In this document: positions 1-6,048 of the stretch, piece by piece
Numbering within the stretch: the stretch's first letter is position 1
Layout: every line of letters begins with the position of its first letter
DNA from: JBBRLG01 sp038231495
GTDB taxonomy: Bacteria > Planctomycetota > Planctomycetia > Gemmatales > Gemmataceae
Length of the DNA stretch: 12,157 bases
Direction of reading: 5' to 3'
Assembly: GCA_038231495.1 (NCBI GenBank)
Contig: JBBRLG010000187.1
Location: 1 to 12,157, forward strand
Notes under the pieces: generated by a model
Database searches by the model: none
The model's input: the letters and a program-made list of their open reading frames with translations, nothing else
Told to the model about the DNA's origin: nothing
Translations under genes and position numbers: made by a program

Positions 1-185
1 AAGGGAGGCCGGGGACCGAAAACTGACAGCCGGACGATCTGCTGCCTGCCGAAAAGGCATCGATTCGGCCCCGAGGGCTTGAGAGCGCACGGAAAAACAC
101 GGGTTTCCGTCACTAGCAAAAATCGAGCCGAACACTATTGGCTGCGTCCTCTTTTAGCCATCGTTCTGTCTCGCAGCTTCAACCC

Positions 186-629
186 TCACGCCGACGGAGT
201 ACTTGGGCCAGGAGACGGCGGTGGCGGCAGGAAAGCGGCCGCCGATTTCTCGACCTGCTTCAGGTAGTGATTCAGGATGAGACCCTGCACGTCGGCCGGC
301 GACAGGTAGTCGGCAAAACTTGCGTAGGTCGTCCCACTCGAACGATCCTCCAGATACCGCGCGACCGTCGATGCGGCCCAGAGGGTGCGGTAATGCTTGT
401 AAATGTGCTTGTACCGCGGCGTTCGCTTCAACATGTTTTCGCGGGATTCATGGTTGTGGCCGTGCTTGTTCGGGTGGTTGCGGAAGAACACCGCTTCAAC
501 AAGGTGCAGCGCACGGTAAAACGCAATGACCGTAATCCAGTCCCCGAAACGGCTAATATCCGGGAGGAGATGATCGATCAGTTGCTGGTTCCGCTCGGCG
601 ACCGCCAGGTGTTCTGCGTCACTTGGCAT
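186..629 (-). CDS. Small HEPN-like helical protein (147 aa), second gene of an overlapping pair
   Basis: I do not recognise this as a named family, but the layout resembles the HEPN superfamily, many of whose members are RNases in toxin-antitoxin and defence systems. A first long helix (about residues 9-50) holds FYRALHLVEA, like the 'YYA-x-FH' helix of HEPN proteins. A His-rich loop (residues 52-63, with HGHNHESR) follows. A second helical block (71-93) ends in STVARYL, where HEPN proteins often carry R-x-x-DY. The last helix (111-134) precedes a Pro-rich tail (PPPPSPGPSTPSA). A canonical R-X4-6-H catalytic pair is not certain; R50-to-H56 in RNHPNKH is one candidate. I chose the ATG at 629 because upstream in-frame sequence is low-complexity Arg/Ser shadow coding. 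That start overlaps the upstream stop by 11 nt, implying translational coupling. The function is inferred only. Confidence 0.72.
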   Translation of the reverse strand: MPSDAEHLAVAERNQQLIDHLLPDISRFGDWITVIAFYRALHLVEAVFFRNHPNKHGHNHESRENMLKRTPRYKHIYKHYRTLWAASTVARYLEDRSSGTTYASFADYLSPADVQGLILNHYLKQVEKSAAAFLPPPPSPGPSTPSA

Positions 630-1071
630 CCGGAGCCTCGAAGTGAGCGGCCGGGAGGAAGGATTTGACCGAGTCTTCGGACGTGGCCGGCAGCGCGAGG
701 ACGCTGAGGCGGATGAGGTCGAACGCCTCGTCGTTCGCAACGTCCAGGTCCAGGTCGGATAAGGCGTCCTCGAACGCCGCATCGAACTTTTTTGTTTTGC
801 GGACGATCAAGAACAACATCCCGGAATCGCGCGGCGTCAGATACGCTTCCCGTACGTCGCCCTTGTCCTTGAGCCAGTCCTGGAGCTTGACGAGCAGCTT
901 GCGGAGCTGCTTCCCGACTTCGGCGATCTTCCCGTAAACCTTGCAGGCATGGGCAGCCGCTTCAACGGTCATCAAGAAGCGATCTTCGTCTCCCGTTTCA
1001 ACCAAAACTTGTCCGGTGGCGGTGTGGCACAGCCGGATAACCGTTTTATCTTCGATCGCGTTGTCCTTCAT
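619..1071 (-). CDS. Unrecognised 150-aa alpha/beta protein, first gene of the overlapping pair
   Basis: I do not recognise the family. The N-terminal part looks like short beta strands (TVIRLCHTATGQVLVET, residues 10-26). A long amphipathic helical stretch follows (about 35-70), rich in Lys/Leu (GKQLRKLLVKLQDWLKDKG). The C-terminal half has a strand MLFLIVRKTKKFD (85-97), an acidic helix EDALSDLDLDVAND (101-114) and a further strand ending in VLALP. There are no membrane segments or signal peptide, so it is probably cytoplasmic. The start at 1071 fits a good promoter about 50 nt upstream; there is no obvious Shine-Dalgarno sequence. Its stop (619-621) lies inside the HEPN-like gene, so both proteins come from one mRNA and are probably made in fixed proportion. 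It lacks the G-S-x-x-x-G...D-x-D nucleotidyltransferase signature of MNT antitoxins. Being the partner or inhibitor of the second gene product is only a hypothesis. Confidence 0.75.
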   Translation of the reverse strand: MKDNAIEDKTVIRLCHTATGQVLVETGDEDRFLMTVEAAAHACKVYGKIAEVGKQLRKLLVKLQDWLKDKGDVREAYLTPRDSGMLFLIVRKTKKFDAAFEDALSDLDLDVANDEAFDLIRLSVLALPATSEDSVKSFLPAAHFEAPDAK

Positions 1072-1103
1072 AATACGGCACTTTGGTGAATTAACGCAGG
1101 CCG

Positions 1104-1116
1104 TCGAAACCCTTCG
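1104..1116. promoter_or_regulatory. Second copy of the TCGAAAC...CCTTCG motif, in the leader (candidate operator)
   Basis: TCGAAACCCTTCG repeats the core of the upstream inverted repeat without its two central bases (TCGAAAC-GA-CCTTCG at 1165-1179). It is itself an imperfect palindrome, CGAA-N4-TTCG. It lies within the first 20 nt of the predicted transcript. Two similar sites on either side of a promoter suggest binding by a dimeric regulator, possibly one of the two encoded proteins. Confidence 0.35.
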
Positions 1117-1125
1117 GGCCGCTCA

Positions 1126-1154
1126 CTTATAAGCCGGGAAATACTGCCGGTCAA
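1126..1154 (-). promoter_or_regulatory. Sigma70-type promoter of the two-gene minus-strand operon
   Basis: Read on the minus strand, TTGACC (1149-1154) is separated by exactly 17 nt from TATAAG (1126-1131). Both boxes match the housekeeping consensus at five of six positions. Transcription should begin near 1119, giving a leader of about 48 nt before the ATG at 1071. This is the best promoter in the window. Confidence 0.7.
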
Positions 1155-1160
1155 CGGGAA

Positions 1161-1184
1161 AGGATCGAAACGACCTTCGATCCT
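1161..1184. promoter_or_regulatory. Perfect 9-bp inverted repeat just upstream of the -35 box (candidate operator)
   Basis: AGGATCGAA (1161-1169) and TTCGATCCT (1176-1184) are perfect complements separated by 6 nt. The repeat ends 7 nt from the -35 box of the minus-strand operon. It contains TCGAAAC-GA-CCTTCG, nearly the sequence found again just downstream of the predicted start of transcription. No T-tract follows on the minus strand, so an operator is more likely than a terminator. Confidence 0.45.
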
Positions 1185-1463
1185 CTCCGACTCCTGCGGC
1201 CTTTTCCTAGTCTACGCTTTGGCTCCAGGGTAGGCAATGAACGGCGGCTAGGCAACCGCCACCTGATTTGCTCCCTCCCCTCCCAGTTGTTAGATGTGAG
1301 AAGGTACGACCGCCGCTTGCGGCTTTGCCTTCCGCCGGGTAGAGTTGGCTACAGAAGTTCGGTTTTCCGCGCAAGGCGTCGGCAAACCGTCGTTCTTCTC
1401 CCGAACGCCGGGTCAGGCGCACACCGCTTTTCGGTCCCGATTGCCGTGGTTGGGAGTGTCCCC
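1185..1463. other. Non-coding spacer upstream of the HEAT-repeat gene
   Basis: Together with the operon promoter this makes a 392-bp divergent intergenic region. It holds a weak GGCGG/CCGCC hairpin (1243-1260), two direct TAGGCAA copies (1231-1237 and 1249-1255) and one dispersed palindromic repeat (1312-1328). A poor plus-strand promoter candidate, TTGCGG-N17-TAGAGT (1317-1345), overlaps that repeat. I see no convincing small gene or RNA gene. Confidence 0.4.
1312..1328 (+). repeat. Dispersed palindromic repeat, copy 1 (GCCGCTTGCGGC type)
   Basis: GCCGCTTGCGGC followed by TTTGC matches the 17-nt consensus GCCGCTTGCGGCNTWGC shared by six copies in the window. This is the only copy lying well upstream of a gene rather than just after a stop codon. 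Confidence 0.6.
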
Positions 1464-2432
1464 ATGAACGCCGCTCTGCTCGCACTGGTTGTAACGGCTT
1501 GCCTCGCCGCCGATGAGCCGATGGACGCCAAGCCGGCGCGGAAGCCGCACCCGTTCGCGCCGAGCCTGCCGCAACTCACCGCGGACGAGGAGGACAAACT
1601 CGACGCCCTTATCAACCGCTTCATGGAATTCGACATCGGCCAGCTGCGCGGCGAGGAAGGTGCCCGGGCGAAAAAGGAGTTCGAGGCGCTGCCGGCCGAA
1701 GCCATTCCGGCCCTGATCCGCGGACTGAACCGGGCGGCGAAGCTCGACCACAGCTGCCCGGCGGTCGTGATCGCGAAGAAGCTTAACACCTTACTAATGG
1801 CGTCCGAAGACTCGAAGCTGCTCGACTTCGCGCGCGACGAAATCGGTGCCGGTGCCGAGCGCTCCAAGCACGCGCCAGTACTGGCCGTGTTGCGGAGCAA
1901 CTGCGCGGTGCGCAAGAACGGTCTGGCCCGCGCGGCGCCGATCGGCGGCGGCGACAAGACGCCCAAGACGCTGACGACCGAAGAGTTGGTCGAAGCAGTC
2001 AGCACGCTTCAGGGCGCGAAGCTGCGGCCGCTGCTGGTCGAGTTGGAAACGCGCAAGGGCGACGAAGTGCTCGGCGCGCTCCAGGTCGCCGTGACGAATT
2101 CGGACCCGGACTTGCAACAACTGGCGCGCCTGATGATCGAGCGCAACCTGTCGCGGCAGACGGTGGACGTGGTGAAGGAAAAGTTGAAGGACGGCAACCC
2201 CGAGTTGCGCAGGGCGGCCGCGAAGGTCGCCAGCCTGAAATGGCCTACCCTGTTTACCAGCACCATTGAACTCCTCGACGACAAGGCGCCGGAGGTCCGC
2301 GAGGAGGCGCACAAGGCACTGATGCGGTTCAGCAAGGGCATGGACTTCGGCCCCGAGAAGGACGCGAAGGCCGAAGAGCGGTCGGCGGCGATGGACCGCT
2401 GGCGCGAATGGCTGGCCCGGCAGAAGAAGTAA
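1464..2432 (+). CDS. Exported HEAT-repeat protein (322 aa)
   Basis: HEAT and Armadillo-type repeats are stacked helix pairs used as protein-binding scaffolds; planctomycetes encode many exported versions of unknown partner. Residues 1-17 (MNAALLALVVTACLAAD) look like a short export signal, with a possible lipobox VTAC at Cys13. A charged helical region spans about 40-150. The clearest HEAT-like units are at about 203-225 (NSDPDLQQLARLMIERNL), 237-258 (DGNPELRRAAAKVASL) and 268-290 (DDKAPEVREEAHKALMRF). It ends in a charged helix with DRWREWLARQKK. I chose the ATG at 1464 because GGGAG sits 7 nt upstream (1452-1456) and the signal peptide starts there; the longer in-frame extension is Arg-rich non-coding sequence. 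Downstream is a clear intrinsic terminator, so it is probably monocistronic. The molecular role is unknown. Confidence 0.85.
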   Translation: MNAALLALVVTACLAADEPMDAKPARKPHPFAPSLPQLTADEEDKLDALINRFMEFDIGQLRGEEGARAKKEFEALPAEAIPALIRGLNRAAKLDHSCPAVVIAKKLNTLLMASEDSKLLDFARDEIGAGAERSKHAPVLAVLRSNCAVRKNGLARAAPIGGGDKTPKTLTTEELVEAVSTLQGAKLRPLLVELETRKGDEVLGALQVAVTNSDPDLQQLARLMIERNLSRQTVDVVKEKLKDGNPELRRAAAKVASLKWPTLFTSTIELLDDKAPEVREEAHKALMRFSKGMDFGPEKDAKAEERSAAMDRWREWLARQKK

Positions 2433-2443
2433 AAGCGTGGAGC

Positions 2444-2460
2444 GCTACGCCGCAAGCGGC
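2444..2460 (-). repeat. Dispersed palindromic repeat, copy 2
   Basis: On the minus strand this reads GCCGCTTGCGGCGTAGC. It begins 11 nt after the stop of the HEAT-repeat gene. The palindrome extends to CGCCGC-AA-GCGGCG (2448-2461). Confidence 0.6.
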
Positions 2461-2540
2461 GGATCAATTCTCAACTTTCCTGCTTGCGAACCCCTTGCCG
2501 TCCGGCCATACTGGGGCTGCATTGCACGTCTTTGGCCGGG

Positions 2541-2573
2541 CCGGCGGGAAATAGGCGTCCCGCCGGAGTTTTT
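2541..2573 (+). terminator. Intrinsic terminator after the HEAT-repeat gene
   Basis: A perfect 9-bp GC-rich stem, CCGGCGGGA (2541-2549) with TCCCGCCGG (2558-2566), encloses an 8-nt loop. AG and then five T residues (2569-2573) follow. It is the most orthodox Rho-independent terminator in the window, about 110 nt after the stop codon. Confidence 0.78.
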
Positions 2574-2627
2574 GCAAAGACGAGACGCTGCCGCCCCCCG
2601 CGCCCGCGTCGAAACGGCAACCGCACC

Positions 2628-2633
2628 TATACT
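2628..2633 (+). promoter_or_regulatory. Possible -10 box for the DUF3352-like gene
   Basis: TATACT matches TATAAT at five of six positions and lies between the upstream terminator and the next start codon, where a promoter is needed. There is no good -35 box at 16-18 nt, so this is weak evidence on its own. Confidence 0.3.
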
Positions 2634-2702
2634 GAGATGGTCGTCCCGACGCCCGGTGGCCGCACTGCCGCCGGGCGGGCCCAAGCACCAAGGAGCCTGT
2701 CC

Positions 2703-4505
2703 ATGCGGCACTCGTATTACGCACTCGGCCTGCTCGTCGTTTTGTTTCCCGCCGTCGGCCGGGCGGCGGACGACCCCGACGCGCCGGAACAACTGCTGCC
2801 GGCCACGTCCCAGGTTTATATCCGCTGGGACGGCGTCGAAGGCCACCGCCCTGCCTACGATAAAACCGCCCTCGGCAAGATGATGAAGGGCGACACCGGC
2901 ACCTTCGTCACCGGCATCTTCGGCCAGGTGCAGGACAGCCTCGGCTCGCTGCTCACCGTCGATCAACTCCTCACCGGCACCCCGCCCGACAAGCTGCAAA
3001 AGCTGCAAAAAAGCGCCGCCGAGTCCGGCAAGCTGATCCCGCTGCTGACCGAACACGGCTTCGTCCTCGGCGTCGAGGTCCGCGGCATCGAACCGCCGCA
3101 GGGCCAAATCACCATCATCCTGCCGGGTGCCGGCGCCAAGTCGGCGTCGCTCCTCGGCGCGCTGAACCTCGTCGCCAGCTACTACAAGCTGGAATTGAAG
3201 GAAGTGAAAGTCGGCGCGCACACCGTCTTGACCATCAACCTCGGCCCCGTCCACGTCAACTTCTGGGTCCAGGGCAAGCACGCAGTCCTGACAATCGGCA
3301 CCGACGACGCCGAGAAGACGGTCAAGGCGATGACCGCCCCCAACCGCGCCACCCTGGTCGGCACCGCGTTGTACAAGCGCCTCCACGCCTTCGACAAGTT
3401 CGAGACCAGTGCCCGCGCCTTCGTGGACGTGGCGGCGGTGACGAAGCTGGCCAACTCGCGCGGCAAGGAGGTCGAAAGTCTGCTGACCGAGTTGGGCCTC
3501 GACAACCTCAAGAGCATCGTCTTTTATTCGGGCTTCGACGGCGCGTCCGAGCGCAGCATCATGGAAATGGAAATCCCCGGCGCGCGCAAGGGGTTGCTGA
3601 CGCTCTTGACCGGTAAACCGTTCAAGCTGGGCGACGTGCCGGCGCTGCCGCCGGATGCGACGAGCTGGTCGATGACCAACCTCGACGCCGCCAAGTTCTA
3701 CGACGTGCTGCTGCCCGCCGTCGAGCGCATCGCCGCACTCCTCTCGCCCGACGCCGCCGACAGCATCAAGGGTTACAGCAAGTCGGTCAACGAGTTCCTC
3801 GGCATCGACCTGCACAAGGACTTTCTCGGCTCGCTGGACGGGCAATTCGTCCAGTACAGCTCCCCGTCCGAAGGGCCGTTGAACCTCGGCCAGACGTTCC
3901 TGTTCAAGGTCAAGGACCAGAAGAAGCTGGAAGAGGCGATTGAAACGGCGGTCAAGGGTTTGTCCAAGCTCACGCCGACGGAGGTGAAGAACAAGAAGCG
4001 CACCTACCGGGGCGTTGCAGTGCATGAAATCCATTTCGGCCAGCAGAGTGTGCCGTTGGTGCCGACTTACGCGATCGCCAACGGCTGGCTGGTGGTCAGT
4101 TACTTCCCCCAGGGCGTCCACGGCTACATCGCCCGGACCACGGACGAGATGCCCGCGTGGAAGCCGGACGCGCACACGGTGGACGCGCTGAAGCTGCTGC
4201 CGGCCGAGTTCATTTCGATCTCGTACTCCGACCCGCGGCCGTCGCTGCGGACGCTGCTGTCGATTGCGCCGCTCATTGGGGCCAGCATCAACAGTTTCTA
4301 CCCGGAGTTCAACTTCGACGTGGGCAGCCTGCCCAACGCCCAGGACGCGACGCACCACCTGTTCCCGAACGTGTCGGTGACCAACGACGACGGCAAATTC
4401 TTGCGCGTGGAAACGCGGGCGTCGCTGGCACTGCCGATCGAGCTGGCGGGCATTGACACGTATGCGGTGTTTATCCTGTTCTCGTTGGGGCGGTTCGCGT
4501 TTTGA
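2703..4505 (+). CDS. Exported 600-aa protein, DUF3352-like, function unknown
   Basis: Residues 1-22 (MRHSYYALGLLVVLFPAVGRA, then ADD) form a good Sec signal peptide, so the mature protein is periplasmic or surface-located. The mature start LLPATSQVYIRWDGVEGH and later blocks resemble DUF3352-type proteins, which open with 'lPa-t-vyv' and alternate strands and helices; I assign this loosely, from memory. There are no catalytic motifs, no Cys-rich sites and no repeats. The last 23 residues are hydrophobic (ELAGIDTYAVFILFSLGRFAF) and may be a strand or membrane-associated tail. The start is fixed by AGGAG (2691-2695) 7 nt before the ATG and by the signal peptide. Codons in the first third mostly end in C, those in the last third often in G. 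A repeat element begins 16 nt after the stop. It seems transcribed on its own, between a terminator and that repeat. Confidence 0.85.
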   Translation: MRHSYYALGLLVVLFPAVGRAADDPDAPEQLLPATSQVYIRWDGVEGHRPAYDKTALGKMMKGDTGTFVTGIFGQVQDSLGSLLTVDQLLTGTPPDKLQKLQKSAAESGKLIPLLTEHGFVLGVEVRGIEPPQGQITIILPGAGAKSASLLGALNLVASYYKLELKEVKVGAHTVLTINLGPVHVNFWVQGKHAVLTIGTDDAEKTVKAMTAPNRATLVGTALYKRLHAFDKFETSARAFVDVAAVTKLANSRGKEVESLLTELGLDNLKSIVFYSGFDGASERSIMEMEIPGARKGLLTLLTGKPFKLGDVPALPPDATSWSMTNLDAAKFYDVLLPAVERIAALLSPDAADSIKGYSKSVNEFLGIDLHKDFLGSLDGQFVQYSSPSEGPLNLGQTFLFKVKDQKKLEEAIETAVKGLSKLTPTEVKNKKRTYRGVAVHEIHFGQQSVPLVPTYAIANGWLVVSYFPQGVHGYIARTTDEMPAWKPDAHTVDALKLLPAEFISISYSDPRPSLRTLLSIAPLIGASINSFYPEFNFDVGSLPNAQDATHHLFPNVSVTNDDGKFLRVETRASLALPIELAGIDTYAVFILFSLGRFAF

Positions 4506-4521
4506 CGGGATTTAAAGCCAT

Positions 4522-4694
4522 TTGAACCGCCAAGAAGAGAATGGAATCACGAAAACACGAAAGAACGAAAGGGCGAAACGGAAAGGGGCGCGGTCGGATA
4601 CTGAGTCTTTGCACCCTTCCTTTTTCGAGTTTTCGTTCTTTCGTGTTTTCGTGATTCCATTCTCTTTCCGCTCTTGGCGCTCTTGGCGGTTCAA
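4522..4694. repeat. 173-bp MITE-like palindromic element with TTGAACCGCCAAGA ends
   Basis: Terminal inverted repeats TTGAACCGCCAAGA (4522-4535) and TCTTGGCGGTTCAA (4681-4694) enclose a perfect 35-bp inner inverted repeat (4536-4570 with 4631-4665). The inner arms contain AATCACGAAAACACGAAAG. The right arm has 15 extra nt with two tandem CTCTTGGCG copies (4671-4688). The centre (4571-4630) is only partly paired. No protein is encoded and no target duplication is clear. A relative with the same ends lies at 11063-11130. Transcribed, it would fold into a long hairpin that could end or protect the upstream mRNA. Confidence 0.75.
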
Positions 4695-4725
4695 CTCTTC
4701 TTCAGTCCCTGGGAGGACTCCCCGC

Positions 4726-5982
4726 ATGTTTCGCACGAGACTTACCCTGGCGGTCGGCGCGCTGGTCTGCCTGGCGCTGCCGGTCGCCCGGCCCGCGCCG
4801 CCGATTGCCGTTAACCAGTTTCTGGAATTACAAGCGCTCGTCAAACCGAACAAGAGCGAGGACAAGTGGGCCGAAATCCCCTGGCAGGCCAGCCTGTGGG
4901 AGGCGCGGAAACAGGCCGCGGCCCAGGGTAAACCGATCCTGCTGTGGGAGATGGACGGCCATCCGCTCGGCTGCACCTGAAACAACGGCGTCGCGGGCCG
5001 TGCGCTCGCTTTCTCCGATCCGAAAATGGTTAAACTCGCCAGCGAAGATTTCATCCCCGTGACCGGCGACGATTGGTATCAGCGCCGCCGTGAGGACGCC
5101 GAGGGCGAATTCTTCCGCAAGGTCGCCGACCAGGGGCCGCGCAAGGGTGCGGGCGGCGGCACCCGCCAGGGCATCTATTGCTTCACCGCTGCCGGCAAAC
5201 TCCTCGCCTATAAGAACGCCCAGGACGCCGACGTGATGCGCGAAGTCGTCGAACGCGCGCTGGCCGACTGGAAGAAACTGCCCGCCGACGAGCGCGATCC
5301 CGGTGCCGTCAAGGTCGGCGACGCCGGCAAGCCCGACAAGCGGTACCACCGCGCCCCGCCCGCCGACGGCTTGATCCTCAACGTTTACACGCGCATCCTC
5401 GAACGCGACGGCAAGGGCGACTACCGCAAAGGTTCCTGCGACACGGCCGGCGGCGACCTGTCGGCGCGCGACCACCTGTGGCTGACGAAGGGTGAGTGGC
5501 AAGCCCTGCTGCCCAAGGACGTGAAAGCCGGCGATCACTTCGCCATGCCCGCGGCGGTGGCCCAGCGGATTACCCGCTACCATCTGGTGGACGACACGCG
5601 CGGCGAGCCGCCGTTTTGGTCGGCGGAACAGGTGCGCAAGGCCGAGATGCGCTGGACGGTCGAGGAGGCGACGGCGGCGACCGTGCGGCTGCGGCTGGAC
5701 GGCGAGGCGTTGCTGGCCACGGACGCCGACCCGAAGAAGGCGGAGCGCGGCTACGAGGCCCGGTTGCTCGGCTACCTCGAATACGACCCGGCAAAGAAGG
5801 TCGTCACGCGCTTCGACGTGTTGGCCCTGGGCGACCACTGGGGCGAGAGTGAATTGACGCGCGGCGCGCGCGCAGGCCGGCAGCCGCTGGGCGTCGCGTT
5901 CGCGTTGAGCAAGGGCGACAAGCCTGCCGACACGGTGCCGCCGCAGGCGGCGCGCGACTTCGGCGCCTACCTGGGGAAATGA
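4726..5982 (+). CDS. Exported thioredoxin-like protein, probable selenoprotein (418 aa, Sec85 at an in-frame UGA)
   Basis: Residues 1-24 are a signal peptide (RLTLAVGALVCLALPVARPA). A thioredoxin-like domain spans about 45-185: a helix (SLWEARKQAAAQ), the strand GKPILLWEM, then GHPLGCT followed by UGA at the place of the usual redox centre, and later the strand pair GIYCFTAAGKLLAYKN and a helix. The UGA (4978-4980) is residue 85, two after Cys83, giving a Cys-x-Sec motif. The frame continues with NNGVAGRALAFSDPK into the rest of the protein. The second half has no signal peptide, no Shine-Dalgarno and begins mid-domain. Residues about 190-418 form an unrecognised domain. GGAGG (4712-4716) precedes the ATG by 9 nt. 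A SECIS-like hairpin follows the UGA. The role is probably thiol/selenol redox chemistry outside the cytoplasm. The alternative is a nonsense-mutated pseudogene. Homologues with Cys at this position would settle it. Confidence 0.68.
4978..5009 (+). promoter_or_regulatory. In-frame UGA with candidate bacterial SECIS stem-loop
   Basis: After the UGA (4978-4980), GCGGGC (4993-4998) pairs with GCTCGC (5004-5009) as a 6-bp stem with one G-U pair. The apical loop is CGTGC (4999-5003). The loop starts 18 nt after the UGA and has G in its second position. Both agree with what is known of bacterial SECIS elements: a short stem, an apical loop roughly 16-37 nt downstream, and G in the first two loop positions. 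In GC-rich DNA short stems occur by chance, so this is supportive and not proof. Confidence 0.5.
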
Positions 5983-5991
5983 CGTTGGATT

Positions 5992-6034
5992 GCCGCTTGC
6001 GGCGTTGCGGGGTTCCCGCAACGCCGCAAGCGGC
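5992..6034. repeat. Perfect 20-bp hairpin made of two opposed copies (3 and 4) of the dispersed repeat
   Basis: The 20-nt arm at 5992-6011 and its exact complement at 6015-6034 enclose a 3-nt loop (GTT). Each arm contains one GCCGCTTGCGGCGTTGC unit (5992-6008 plus, 6018-6034 minus). It starts 9 nt after the thioredoxin-like stop and ends 14 nt before the hemG ATG. GTTTTCT (6041-6047) follows after 6 nt, so it may attenuate transcription into hemG, though the T-run is not adjacent to the stem. Confidence 0.75.
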
Positions 6035-6048
6035 CGGATGGTTTTCTC

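Noticed and set aside
89..110. Terminator after the left-edge operon (ACGGAAA-N8-TTTCCGT)
   Set aside because: The 7-bp stem is perfect, but its position has no T-tract on the minus strand and the stem is weak, so I do not call it a terminator.
138..668. 176-aa plus-strand frame at the left edge
   Set aside because: It lies antisense to the HEPN-like gene and part of its partner; it is Arg-rich without domain features, while the minus strand has promoter, overlap and protein-like composition.
619..1071. MNT nucleotidyltransferase antitoxin
   Set aside because: The G-S-x-x-x-G and D-x-D catalytic motifs of that family are absent; the DLDLD stretch is in an acidic helix without the preceding Gly-Ser motif.
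2445..4358. 637-aa open frame on the minus strand
   Set aside because: It is antisense to the DUF3352-like gene, which has a signal peptide, a Shine-Dalgarno site and normal composition. The minus product is Arg/Gln/Val-rich with no recognisable domain, as expected of GC-rich antisense frames.
4522..4725. N-terminal extension of the thioredoxin-like protein through the repeat
   Set aside because: The frame is open by chance through the palindromic element and gives Lys/Arg/Phe-rich sequence. The ATG at 4726 has GGAGG and a signal peptide.
4726..5982. Two separate genes, 4726-4980 and 5026-5982
   Set aside because: Same frame, no ribosome binding site before the second ATG, coding-like sequence between them, and a thioredoxin fold split in the middle. 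Recoding at UGA explains it better; a nonsense mutation remains possible.
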